Shown here: positions 15,788 through 23,569 of the stretch, one piece after another
How the letters are laid out: each line of letters opens with the position of its first letter
Numbering within the stretch: position 1 is the stretch's first letter
From: Parabacteroides sp.
GTDB lineage: Bacteria > Bacteroidota > Bacteroidia > Bacteroidales > Tannerellaceae
Assembly: GCA_022775005.1 (NCBI GenBank)
Contig: JALFJR010000061.1
Span: forward strand, 19,943 to 83,942
DNA length: 64,000 bases
Direction of reading: 5' to 3'
Made by a program: the position numbers and the translations under genes
The notes under the pieces: model-generated
Databases searched by the model: none
What the model was told of the DNA's origin: nothing
The model's input: the letters and a program-made list of their open reading frames with translations, nothing else

Positions 15788-16656
15788 AATGATCCTAATG
15801 CTAAAAGTCCGTAAAATAGGTATTCCACGTCACTCTCCTCTTCTAACAGCGTGGGGGCGAAGCCGCCGTTGGCCAACCAATGGGCCTCCACGAAGTCAGC
15901 TGCGGGATAGCGTGGGGTGACCGCATAATTCTTCAAGGTGAATAGGGCGGTAGCCGTAGAGAGCAGATCGGGTACCGGACTGACAGCCGTGGCTGAGAAG
16001 CCTCCTGTCCGCTGCTGGCTGTCGCGTAGGTAGGTGAGGGCCGTATGCGGATGATATCCGATAAGCTGGCCAATCACCGAGAGTGCAGCGGTCGTGGCAT
16101 TGGTCGAAGCGGTAGGCCAGCCGGCTACATTGGCATAGCCTCCTTCCGGCGTCTGATAATGTGCCAATTGGGCTAATTCCAACTGTGCGGAGGATAAACG
16201 TTGGCCGCAATCCTCTTGCAGGGAAAGCCAGAGGAAGCGGGCGTAGGGCGACCATGGATCGTCTAAGGGCACTGCGGCAAACTGCTCGAAAGCAGGGGGT
16301 GTTTGTGCCTTGCGCTGTTCCCAAGCCAGACGCAGCGCACCAACTGTGCATAGTCGATGCAATAGTTGGCAACGGCGGTAGGCGGCATAATGCACCAAAT
16401 CAAAGCTGTTCGGTTGCTGTTGCGTTAAATAGGTTGCCTGCTGCTCTGCATTTAAAGGCAGTTCCAATAGGTAGGCGAGTAGCCAACCAAAGGCGGTGTA
16501 ATAGAGATCTGACTCTCCTCGACGATTCATGAAGGAGCTGTCTGCCAAGCATTGCGAGGCGGTGAAGTCCCGCATCAAGCGCAGGGCCTCTGGAGTCAGC
16601 CGCTTCTTGCCGGCGACTAATCGACGCATCAATCGGAGAGAGATCGTTTGGCTCAT
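15784..16656 (-). CDS. Small prenyltransferase/terpene-cyclase-like alpha/alpha-toroid protein
   Basis: A 290-residue protein of the prenyltransferase/squalene-oxidase repeat superfamily. Repeated helical hairpin motifs are visible: MNRRGESDLYYTAFGWLL (near 43-60), TPEGGYANVAGWPTASTNATTAALSVIGQL (about 170-200), TGGFSATAVSPVPDLLSTATALFTL (about 218-242) and ANGGFAPTLLEEESDVEYLFYGLLAL. These resemble protein-prenyltransferase beta subunits (GGF/GGY turns), but I cannot see a complete zinc triad (D, C, H). It lacks DxDD, so it is unlikely to be a class II cyclase itself. It overlaps the large cyclase gene by 4 bp and lies 11 bp after the prenyl synthase gene. It might be a cyclase partner, a prenyl-binding subunit or a transferase. 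Confidence 0.75.
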   Translation of the reverse strand: MSQTISLRLMRRLVAGKKRLTPEALRLMRDFTASQCLADSSFMNRRGESDLYYTAFGWLLAYLLELPLNAEQQATYLTQQQPNSFDLVHYAAYRRCQLLHRLCTVGALRLAWEQRKAQTPPAFEQFAAVPLDDPWSPYARFLWLSLQEDCGQRLSSAQLELAQLAHYQTPEGGYANVAGWPTASTNATTAALSVIGQLIGYHPHTALTYLRDSQQRTGGFSATAVSPVPDLLSTATALFTLKNYAVTPRYPAADFVEAHWLANGGFAPTLLEEESDVEYLFYGLLALGSL

Positions 16657-16667
16657 CAGGTAAAAAA

Positions 16668-18224
16668 TTAACGAAGGATGCGCTCCGTAACCCGGAAAAG
16701 CAGCCTTTTGAGTTCGACATGTTGGATAGGGTGCAGTGCCTGTAAGGCTGCTCGATGGGCTTGGTCGGCCATCTCTCGCACAGCGGTTAGAGCTTCCTGC
16801 AAATAGGGCTGATGTGCCGGTTGGCGCAAGAAGTTCTTTAGGTCGGCGCAGCTAAACAGCGCTGTCTGGAAATTCGTGTCCGGATGGATGGCGCAGAGTT
16901 GCGCCAAGACTGCGGAGGGACGGATGGCTAACGGACTGTCGTTGTCGAAGTCGGCCAAGTCGTCCAGCAGTTGATAAGCAATGCCTAACTGAGTAGCGTA
17001 TTGATGGAAAATAGTTGCTAATGCAGGATCTTCTTTGGCGCAAAGAAGGCCTAATTGCAGGGAAACCTCAAAAGCGGGCACGGTCTTATGGGTGAAAATG
17101 GCCAAGACGAAAGAGAGATCAAAGGGCTGCGGATCTCGGCTCCAAGCTAATTCCATGCCCTGTCCTTGGCAAAGCGCGAGGTGTGCTTCAGAGGCCACTT
17201 GCAGCAGACGGGTATCTCCAGCAGTGGCTAACAGCCGATAGCCTTCACCTAATAATAGATCACCTGCATTGATCGCCATCGGTATGCCGTGGGTGGCATT
17301 CACCGTGGGTTTACCATAGCGTTCTGCGTCTTGATCTTGAATATCGTCATGGATCAACGAGGCCTTGTGAAAACATTCGATAGCGATGGCGGCCTTGCGT
17401 ACCGATTCGGGTACCTCTGTCTCGCCGGTCAGCGCTAAGTAGGTAGCGGCTAATAGATAGGGACGCCACCGTTTGCCTTCGCCGCCCATCCAATCCCGAA
17501 CAATCTGCCCCGTCTCCTCCATAGCGGGAGAGAGGTAGCGGTTGAGGATTTCTGGCGTGAACCAATGATTGAGTTGGCTACGTAGCCCGTCGTAATCCAG
17601 AAGTTGCGCTTGCTGCTCGCTCCGCAGGTGCATCAGTTCGAGCACGTAGCGCTTATCTACCTGCGTGTCTTTGCACCCGTCGTAGTTAAGGGGAATCGCC
17701 AACCCCGGTACGGCATTACGTATTAATAAAGGAAAGGCCTTCTCTAAAGAGTCGAGACAGCTCACACCAATCACCGCATCGACTACCCGGTTTTGGATCA
17801 ATCCAACGACGGAGGTGAATCCCTCTGCCACGATGCTAAGCATACCCAATTGCTCCGCCTGCTCCTCTAAGTCTGGAATAGGGCAATGGTGGCAACGGTG
17901 GCAGAGCAGGCCTAACTCATCCACCTCTGCTTGGCAGTGTTTGGAATGGCTTAGGCATTTAGGCAGCAACAGAATGCGACGTTCGTAGGGGATCGTGGCG
18001 ATCGTGGCTTTCCACACCTGGTTGTGCAGCTCCACCATCAACCATTCTTGCAGGCTTTTGTCTGCCTCCGGAACGGCTTGCAGCAGCTGTGCCACCTCTT
18101 TCCGCAGTGCCTCCAAAGAGAGAGGAGGGCATAGGGTCGCCTGTTCCACATGCTGGCGTATGCGTTCACGCCAGCTGTTGCGTTCAGCCAATGTTTGCGG
18201 TATCGTATAGTGTCGCTTCTCCAT
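16668..18224 (-). CDS. DUF116-like / polyprenyl diphosphate synthase fusion
   Basis: A 518-residue two-domain protein. Residues about 60-215 look like DUF116: RRILLLPKCLSHSKHC (82-97), then CHRCHHCPIP (108-117) and a predicted Rossmann-like segment (VVDAVIGVSCLDSLEKAFP). Its cysteines could bind a metal or FeS centre. From about 220 to the end is a trans-isoprenyl diphosphate synthase: GKRWRPYLL (250-258), the first aspartate-rich motif HDDIQDQD (292-299) and the second DDLADF (421-426), so both magnesium-binding motifs are intact. It should extend allylic diphosphates with isopentenyl diphosphate; chain length is not predictable by eye. The fusion ties prenyl synthesis to a redox-like domain. 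It is the first gene after promoter element A and is followed by the two cyclase-like genes. Confidence 0.85.
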   Translation of the reverse strand: MEKRHYTIPQTLAERNSWRERIRQHVEQATLCPPLSLEALRKEVAQLLQAVPEADKSLQEWLMVELHNQVWKATIATIPYERRILLLPKCLSHSKHCQAEVDELGLLCHRCHHCPIPDLEEQAEQLGMLSIVAEGFTSVVGLIQNRVVDAVIGVSCLDSLEKAFPLLIRNAVPGLAIPLNYDGCKDTQVDKRYVLELMHLRSEQQAQLLDYDGLRSQLNHWFTPEILNRYLSPAMEETGQIVRDWMGGEGKRWRPYLLAATYLALTGETEVPESVRKAAIAIECFHKASLIHDDIQDQDAERYGKPTVNATHGIPMAINAGDLLLGEGYRLLATAGDTRLLQVASEAHLALCQGQGMELAWSRDPQPFDLSFVLAIFTHKTVPAFEVSLQLGLLCAKEDPALATIFHQYATQLGIAYQLLDDLADFDNDSPLAIRPSAVLAQLCAIHPDTNFQTALFSCADLKNFLRQPAHQPYLQEALTAVREMADQAHRAALQALHPIQHVELKRLLFRVTERILR

Positions 18225-18255
18225 AGGGATTATAACAGTCTTCTTTTTTCAATCG

Positions 18256-18328
18256 CGATATTACAAACAACAAACGAATTCGCCAAAACTTCTGTCAGCA
18301 AGACGAAAAAAGGAGCAGGAAAGGCGAA
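18256..18328 (-). promoter_or_regulatory. Promoter element A upstream of the DUF116/prenyl synthase operon
   Basis: Read on the minus strand, TTTG (18287-18284) is followed after exactly 20 nt by TAATATCG (18263-18256), a Bacteroidetes -33/-7 pair. Twelve nt upstream of the -33 is TTCGTCTT (18307-18300), and 21 bp further up is TTCGCCTT (18328-18321). The whole arrangement matches element B (20305-20377) without gaps. The -7 ends about 30 nt before the ATG at 18224. Confidence 0.75.
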
Positions 18329-18344
18329 TCGAGCGATTCGTCTG

Positions 18345-19562
18345 CTATCCATACGCCCCGAACCCGAAGAAATAGCGTTTCTTGAGGAGGCGATAAAAGG
18401 GACTCTGCTCAGGGATCGCCTCTTCTCGCATGTCATGACCGGGAAGCCGACGCATGGCTGCTAACTCTTGGCGAACAGTGGCCCGTGAGGTGCTGTCTTC
18501 CGCTTGCCAATCATCGACGAAGTGCGCCAGTTTTTCTGGATCTTCCAACAAGATGCAACCTCGGGAGGTCTTTGCGGTTAGCTGTCGCAGGCCTGCCAAA
18601 TAGCTGGATTGCGCAAAGATAGCGGTCAGGTTAGAGGCATCGGCATTGATCTGCTCCTTGGCCATTTGCAGGGGCGGACAGAACTCCACGGCTCCGGTAG
18701 GAGAGATGTGGTGGCTCATCCCGGTAGCGGCGGGACAGATGGCCTGCCCCTTGTCATCCCAATAGGTGTCGATCAAGAAAAGAGGCGCATCCTTGCGCTG
18801 CTCCACCAAGAACTGACGCAGGTCACGAATCTGCTCCTTGGTCAAAGCATTCTCCGGATGCGGCTCCGCACCGACGGGACGATAGATGTAATACCATAAA
18901 TAATGGGCACCGGCGGCAGCCATCCGCTCGATATGCCGACGATTCACCAAATCGTTGAAATTGCTGCGGCAGATGCTGGCGGCTACCCCAAAGAAAAGAC
19001 CGGCCTCTCGACAAGCGGCTACGCCATTGAGGGTATGGGCATACACCTCTTTACGGCCTCTCCGTCGGTCGCTCTCCTCCTCCAGCCCCTCTACACTGAT
19101 CAAGGGGGTGACGTTGCCCATCCGGCGCAGGCGTTCGGCCACCTCGGCAGACAGAAAATGGCCATTGGTGAACAGCTGGAAATAGGCGTCGGCATGACGC
19201 TCCAGCAGGCCGAGCAGCCCTTTATAGAGAAGTGGCTCTCCGCCTAAGATACCAAAGAAATAGGAGCCATGCTTTTTCCCCTCCCGGATAATACCATCGA
19301 TCTGCTCCAACGAAAGACTGTGTTGGCCACCGGCCGATACCCAGCAGCCGGAGCAATGCAGGTTGCATCGCTCGGTGATCGAGATCATCACAAAGGCCGG
19401 GAAGAAGGGTTCGTCTTTTGCCATGCGTCGTTCGAAGGCGGCCATGCCCCATAGGTTGCGCCAACAGAAGTTATATCCTAATTTCCAAAGCACACGGGGC
19501 GAGCATTCCCCCAGGGGGCGCAAGGCGCAGCGGAAAGTGGCGATATAGTCGTGGAGAGTCAT
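18345..19562 (-). CDS. Radical SAM protein with SPASM-like C-terminus
   Basis: A 405-residue radical SAM enzyme. The SAM-cluster motif CNLHCSGC (Cys66, Cys70, Cys73) follows a beta strand (FVMISITER), and GGEP (about 105-108) and the later barrel strands are present. The C-terminal half contains ICPAATGMSHHISPTGAVEFCPPL (about 275-300) and a later SRGC, a cysteine pattern like SPASM/twitch auxiliary-cluster domains. It does not look like HpnH (adenosylhopane synthase) in its core motif context. The gene overlaps the upstream FeS-protein gene as ATGA. These two genes form the first mini-operon of the cluster. It could modify the terpenoid, a peptide or a cofactor; the substrate cannot be told from sequence. 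The 120-bp gap downstream of its stop holds promoter element A. Confidence 0.88.
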   Translation of the reverse strand: MTLHDYIATFRCALRPLGECSPRVLWKLGYNFCWRNLWGMAAFERRMAKDEPFFPAFVMISITERCNLHCSGCWVSAGGQHSLSLEQIDGIIREGKKHGSYFFGILGGEPLLYKGLLGLLERHADAYFQLFTNGHFLSAEVAERLRRMGNVTPLISVEGLEEESDRRRGRKEVYAHTLNGVAACREAGLFFGVAASICRSNFNDLVNRRHIERMAAAGAHYLWYYIYRPVGAEPHPENALTKEQIRDLRQFLVEQRKDAPLFLIDTYWDDKGQAICPAATGMSHHISPTGAVEFCPPLQMAKEQINADASNLTAIFAQSSYLAGLRQLTAKTSRGCILLEDPEKLAHFVDDWQAEDSTSRATVRQELAAMRRLPGHDMREEAIPEQSPFYRLLKKRYFFGFGAYG

Positions 19563-20278
19563 GCTTTCGGTCGGTTTTTCAAGAGGGAAACACTGGCTCT
19601 ACGAGCGGCCAATCGCTCACGCAGGGCGGTATTGTAGAGGGTGGCCGTGTCGATGCTGATGGCCTTCTCTTCCGCTTGTTCCCCACCGTTGATGGGCGCT
19701 TGGGCATATTTGGGGAAGATAATCGCTTGGGTCGGGCAGTTGCGGGCACAGGCCGGGCAATTGTTCTTGCAGTGCTGTGGTGCCTTCACGACGACCTTTT
19801 TCCCCTCCAAGGTATAGACGCCAAACAGGCAGAAGTCATGGCATTTGCCACACTCGATGCAACGACTTTTGTCGATGGTCGGGAACCACGCATCCTGCCC
19901 CGGTTGCTTTGAGAAGCTTTCGAGCTGCGTTCGAAACGCCGCTACCCGCTCAGCCGGGATTGCACTGTCGGCTGGAAGGTCTAAAGCGGTGAGCAACGTG
20001 GACAGGTCGTTCGCCCGCATATCCAATGTATGCGGAACGGGTTGCTCAGCCCATTCAAAGAGGGCCTTGATCGCCCGGGGATGGCAAGCTACCACTGTAT
20101 GTGCGGCGATCTCTCTCAACCGATCGGATTTGTTTTCGATCCATTCGCAAAGGTCGGGCACGATCTCAACCGCTTTGCCTGCCGCTTCCAAGATAGCGGC
20201 TAATTGGGCCACCTTCTCGGGGTTGATGAAGGTGCGAGAGGCGCAAGCGCATAGCGTGATTTTCTGGGATTGCATCAT
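19559..20278 (-). CDS. 4Fe-4S protein with CxC-type N-terminal domain
   Basis: The ORF-track start (20335) lies upstream of the predicted -7 element. The tandem ATG codons at 20278 and 20275 (MMQSQKITLCACASRTFI) fit the promoter geometry, giving about 239 residues. The N-terminal half has CACASRTFI (about residues 9-17), followed by an alpha/beta domain (AAGKAVEIVPDLCEWIE, TVVACHPRAIKALFEW) resembling small redox-sensing or heterodisulfide-reductase-associated domains. The C-terminal half carries a ferredoxin motif CIECGKCHDFCLFGVY and CKNNCPACARNCPTQAI, enough for two [4Fe-4S] clusters. It may feed electrons to the radical SAM enzyme encoded by the overlapping next gene. It is the first gene of the cluster and is preceded by promoter element B. 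Confidence 0.8.
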   Translation of the reverse strand: MMQSQKITLCACASRTFINPEKVAQLAAILEAAGKAVEIVPDLCEWIENKSDRLREIAAHTVVACHPRAIKALFEWAEQPVPHTLDMRANDLSTLLTALDLPADSAIPAERVAAFRTQLESFSKQPGQDAWFPTIDKSRCIECGKCHDFCLFGVYTLEGKKVVVKAPQHCKNNCPACARNCPTQAIIFPKYAQAPINGGEQAEEKAISIDTATLYNTALRERLAARRASVSLLKNRPKA

Positions 20279-20304
20279 ATCTGTATAGCCTTTTTTACGG
20301 CGTG

Positions 20305-20377
20305 CAATATTACAAACTACGGATGAAACCGCCAAAATTTTGTGTGGGAAGACGAAAAAAGAATCAGTGAAGACGAA
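20305..20377 (-). promoter_or_regulatory. Promoter element B upstream of the FeS/radical SAM operon
   Basis: On the minus strand, TTTG (20336-20333), a 20-nt spacer and TAATATTG (20312-20305) form a good Bacteroidetes promoter. Twelve nt upstream of the -33 is TTCGTCTT (20356-20349), with a second TTCGTCTT 21 bp further on (20377-20370). The same parts in the same spacing occur in element A, so the two transcription units are likely controlled together. The element lies between divergent genes; rnhB on the other strand starts at 20423. Confidence 0.78.
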
Positions 20378-20422
20378 AAGAAATTATCTTTACGCCTCGA
20401 AATTTTTTAGAAGTTAGCGCGT

Positions 20423-21025
20423 ATGTTATTACCCTATATGCAAGATGGACGAATCGAGGCGGGCTGTGATGAGGCTGGCAGAGGTTGCTTGGCAGGTGCC
20501 GTGTTTGCTGCCGCAGTTGTGTTACCGCCTGATTTTAAGAGCGAAGAGTTGAACGACAGCAAGCAGTTGAGCGAACGCAAACGGTATGCCCTGCGTCCGT
20601 TGATTGAGCGGGAGGCCTTGGCTTGGGCGGTGGGGGTGGTCACGCCGGAAGAGATCGACCGGATCAACATCTTGAATGCCTCTTTCTTAGCGATGCACCG
20701 AGCGGTGGATCAACTCAAGATCCGACCCGATCACCTGCTGATTGATGGCAACCGCTTCAATCCCTATCCTGCGATTCCCCATACAACGGTGGTAAAGGGG
20801 GATGGCAAATACCTGAGCATCGCTGCCGCCTCTATCTTGGCAAAGACCTATCGTGATGATTATATGAATGAATTGGCTGCTCGCTTTCCCGCCTACCACT
20901 GGCAGGAGAACAAGGGTTATCCCACCAAGGCGCATCGGGAGGCCATCCGCCAATGTGGCATTACCCCTTACCACCGCAAGACTTTCACGCTCCTCCCCCG
21001 CCAACTATCGCTGTTTGAGGAATGA
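20423..21025 (+). CDS. rnhB: Ribonuclease HII
   Basis: A 200-residue type 2 RNase H, normal length. It cuts the RNA strand of RNA-DNA hybrids and removes single ribonucleotides from DNA. The hallmark [14 protein letters not shown] is at residues 14-27 (catalytic Asp16 and Glu17). The further acidic positions are in LLIDGNRF (about 108) and in AKTYRDDYM (about 150), and the substrate-sensing [11 protein letters not shown] segment is present. It is transcribed divergently from the redox/terpenoid cluster. A -7-like TATCTTTA lies at 20385-20392, with no clear -33. It stands alone; the short ORF overlapping its stop as ATGA is not convincing as a gene. Confidence 0.95.
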   Translation: MLLPYMQDGRIEAGCDEAGRGCLAGAVFAAAVVLPPDFKSEELNDSKQLSERKRYALRPLIEREALAWAVGVVTPEEIDRINILNASFLAMHRAVDQLKIRPDHLLIDGNRFNPYPAIPHTTVVKGDGKYLSIAAASILAKTYRDDYMNELAARFPAYHWQENKGYPTKAHREAIRQCGITPYHRKTFTLLPRQLSLFEE

Positions 21026-21420
21026 ATGAATCCTCGGTGAGGACTATGGGATATTTTTCATTGGCGAAGAGGCAAAATAGGGGTTCGGAGCCCTTTCGGC
21101 GATTGTCGAAGCAACTGCGAACCCCTATAAGAGCCATTTTCCAATTGGCGATGGAGCTGCCGCAAGGCGGGGAGACCTTCGTTGGCTGCCGAAAGTCTCA
21201 TCTACCCCATTTGACCGCATTTTATTATGACGAGTTAACAATTAAGGGCAATTCCGATCTTTTTCTTTAACATGATTATACAATCACCTACTATTTTTCT
21301 TTTTCGTGCTAAAATATGTATCTAAAATGCCCTATTTGGGACTTTCGTCAGTTCTTCACTTCCCTAAGAAAAATTCGGCCTTAGTGGCGCAGCAAGCGTT
21401 TTTGGGTTTGCAAAAATAGT
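21026..21420. other. Gene-free stretch with long hairpins downstream of rnhB
   Basis: No credible gene is visible over almost 400 bp. It holds a perfect 11-bp inverted repeat ATAGGGGTTCG/CGAACCCCTAT (about 21076-21128) whose arms extend imperfectly outwards (left GAAGAGGC, right GCCATTTTC). There is a smaller hairpin GAGACxTTCG/CGAAxGTCTC near 21170-21211, and a short TCCTC/GAGGA stem near 21031. This could be a structured transcript end, a small RNA or a decayed repeat. It is not an ordinary rho-independent terminator since no T-run follows the large hairpin. Confidence 0.5.
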
Positions 21421-21421
21421 G

Positions 21422-21458
21422 ATACTAAAAAAGGCGGAAGCTTATAGCCGCCGCCTTT
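21422..21458 (-). terminator. Rho-independent terminator of hisS
   Basis: On the minus strand, AAAGGCGG and CCGCCTTT pair over a 13-nt loop and are followed by a T-run (TTTTTTAG). It lies 26 bp after the hisS stop codon. Confidence 0.85.
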
Positions 21459-21483
21459 GGTATGATTCGCTTTGAATAGAGGC

Positions 21484-22842
21484 TTATCCAAACTGGGCGA
21501 TAAGCTCCTCTAATGTGAGAAGGGTTTGCTCGCCGGTCAACATATTCTTCAAATTGATTTGCTGTGCGGCCATCTCATTTTCACCGACGATGGCAACAAA
21601 CGGAATCTGCTTGGCATCTGCGTAACTCATCTGCTTCTTCATCTTGGTTGCCTCTGGATACAACTCTGTACGGATGCCGGCTTGACGTACCTTGGCAATC
21701 AACGGCAACAGGTAGGTTTCCTCTTTGGGACCGAAGTTGACGAAGAGCAGCTGGGTGCGCTTCAAAGAGCCTTCCGGATAGAGATCCAACTGATTCAGCA
21801 CGTCGAAGATGCGATCGGCTCCGAAGGAGAAGCCTACACCCGAAACGCCAGCCATGCCGAAGACGCCGGTCAGGTTGTCGTAACGGCCACCTCCAGTGAT
21901 GCTGCCGATTTGCACGTCGAGTGCTTTCACCTCGAAGATGGCTCCCGTATAGTAGTTCAAGCCACGAGCCAAGGTGAGGTCGATCGCTAATTCCGCACGG
22001 ATAGGCGTGTGTGAGATACGCTCCAAGATGAAGGCCAACTCCTCCACACCTTTCAAACCAATCTCCGACTCAGCCAGCACCTCGCGCAGACGGGCCAACT
22101 TCTCTTCGTTGGTTCCCTCTAATAGGATGATTGGTTGCAGGCGCTCGATGGCAGCCTCCGGCAATCCCTTCTCGCGCAATTCTGCGTTGACATTGTCTAA
22201 GCCTATCTTGTCCAACTTGTCGATGGCTACGGTGATGTCGATCAGCTTATCAGCCTCGCCAATGATCTCGGCGATGCCTGACAGGATCTTGCGATTGTTC
22301 ATCTTGATGCAGACACGGATGCCAAAGCGGTGGAACACCTCGTCCATGATTTGGATCAGTTCCACCTCGTTGATCAATGAGTCAGAGCCAACCACATCGC
22401 CATCGCATTGATAGAACTCGCGGTAGCGACCCTTTTGCGGGCGATCCGCACGCCAAACGGGTTGAATCTGGTAGCGCTTGAAGGGGAAACTGATCTCGTT
22501 GCGGTGTTGCACCACGAAGCGGGCGAAGGGGACGGTCAGGTCATAACGTAAGCCTTTCTCGCAGGCTTTGGCCGCGAAGCGAAGGGGACTGCGTGCGGTC
22601 AATTCCTCGTCGGTGAACTGCGCTAAGCAATCGCCCGAGTTGAGAATCTTGAACAATAACTTGTCTCCCTCCTCGCCATACTTACCCATCAAGGTTGAGA
22701 GGTTCTCCATCGCCGGGGTCTCGATCTGCTGGAATCCATACAGATGGAAGACCTCACGGATGGTGTTGAAGATATAATTGCGTTTCGCCATCTCCTCTGG
22801 CGAAAAATCTCTGGTTCCTTTCGGAATAGAAGGTTTTTGCAT
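21484..22842 (-). CDS. hisS: Histidine--tRNA ligase
   Basis: A 452-residue class II aminoacyl-tRNA synthetase that charges tRNA-His. The N-terminus [14 protein letters not shown] is typical. Class II motif 2 is in [27 protein letters not shown] (about 120-150), and the histidine-binding HisA-like loops [15 protein letters not shown] and the motif 3 region [10 protein letters not shown] are clear. The C-terminal anticodon-binding domain begins near [13 protein letters not shown]. It is the last gene of a short minus-strand run with the zinc peptidase gene 18 bp upstream, and it ends at a good terminator. Length and motifs are normal. Confidence 0.97.
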   Translation of the reverse strand: MQKPSIPKGTRDFSPEEMAKRNYIFNTIREVFHLYGFQQIETPAMENLSTLMGKYGEEGDKLLFKILNSGDCLAQFTDEELTARSPLRFAAKACEKGLRYDLTVPFARFVVQHRNEISFPFKRYQIQPVWRADRPQKGRYREFYQCDGDVVGSDSLINEVELIQIMDEVFHRFGIRVCIKMNNRKILSGIAEIIGEADKLIDITVAIDKLDKIGLDNVNAELREKGLPEAAIERLQPIILLEGTNEEKLARLREVLAESEIGLKGVEELAFILERISHTPIRAELAIDLTLARGLNYYTGAIFEVKALDVQIGSITGGGRYDNLTGVFGMAGVSGVGFSFGADRIFDVLNQLDLYPEGSLKRTQLLFVNFGPKEETYLLPLIAKVRQAGIRTELYPEATKMKKQMSYADAKQIPFVAIVGENEMAAQQINLKNMLTGEQTLLTLEELIAQFG

Positions 22843-22860
22843 CTCTGCTGTCTGTTTTGA

Positions 22861-23541
22861 TTAATCTCTGTTTCTTCCACCCAGGAAGATCATTACATAA
22901 TATAATAAGGTAGCGAGCGAACCCAATGCGGCCACAACGTAGGTATAAGCGGCAGAGCGCAGGGCATCTTCCGCTTTATCGTGTGTGAAGGCATTGGTGA
23001 TGCCGGCTTGGCTCAACCATACCAACGCACGTTGGCTGGCGTTGATCTCGACCGGCAGCGTAATGAAGCTGAACAACGTGGTCGAGGCGAACAAGATGAT
23101 ACCAAAAAGCATCAGCTGCGGAAAGGTCTGCAACATCAGCATACCGCCCAACAAGACCCATGTCATGATGTTGGAGGCGAAGCTCACCACCGGCACTAAG
23201 GCTGAACGCATACGAAGGGGAGCGTAAGCCGTCGCATGCTGCACGGCGTGGCCACACTCATGGGCAGCCACGGCGGCAGCGGCGATGCTGTTGCTGTAAT
23301 AAACCGACTCACTGAGGTTGACGGTTTGAGTGGCTGGGTTGTAGTGGTCGGTCAAATGTCCCGGTGTAGAGGTTACCCGTACATCATAGATACCGTTGTC
23401 ACGCAACATCTTCTCTGCAACATCTCTTCCCGTCATGCCATTGGGCATGGGTATTTTCGAATATTTCTCGAACTTGCTTTGCAGGCGGGAAGAAACCAAC
23501 CAACTCAGTAAGGCGAATCCTATGAAAATAATCCAATACAT
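22861..23541 (-). CDS. Membrane zinc metallopeptidase (YugP-like, Zn_peptidase_2)
   Basis: A 226-residue membrane protein. The N-terminal helix (MYWIIFIGFALLSWLVSSRLQ) is followed by VRDNGIYDVRV-like conserved segments and the metal-binding HExxH in VAAHECGHAVQHATAYAPLRMRS (about 92-115). This places it in the YugP family of putative neutral zinc metallopeptidases. Further helices lie at about 120-160 and at the C-terminus (VVAALGSLATLLYYVMIF). The segment SQRALVWLSQAGI and the AxDALRSAAYTYVVAA ending are usual for the family. The substrate is unknown. It lies between purA and hisS on the same strand. Confidence 0.9.
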   Translation of the reverse strand: MYWIIFIGFALLSWLVSSRLQSKFEKYSKIPMPNGMTGRDVAEKMLRDNGIYDVRVTSTPGHLTDHYNPATQTVNLSESVYYSNSIAAAAVAAHECGHAVQHATAYAPLRMRSALVPVVSFASNIMTWVLLGGMLMLQTFPQLMLFGIILFASTTLFSFITLPVEINASQRALVWLSQAGITNAFTHDKAEDALRSAAYTYVVAALGSLATLLYYVMIFLGGRNRD

Positions 23542-23569
23542 ATATAAACCCCTGTTTGTCTTTTTGTTG

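Noticed and set aside
14048-20335. Hopanoid biosynthesis operon
   Set aside because: Only the cyclase is like hopanoid genes; hpnCDE, HpnH-type radical SAM and other markers are not recognised.
21022-21270. 82-aa ORF overlapping the rnhB stop as ATGA
   Set aside because: The composition is not protein-like, there is no recognisable domain, and it covers long hairpins; the ATGA overlap is likely chance.
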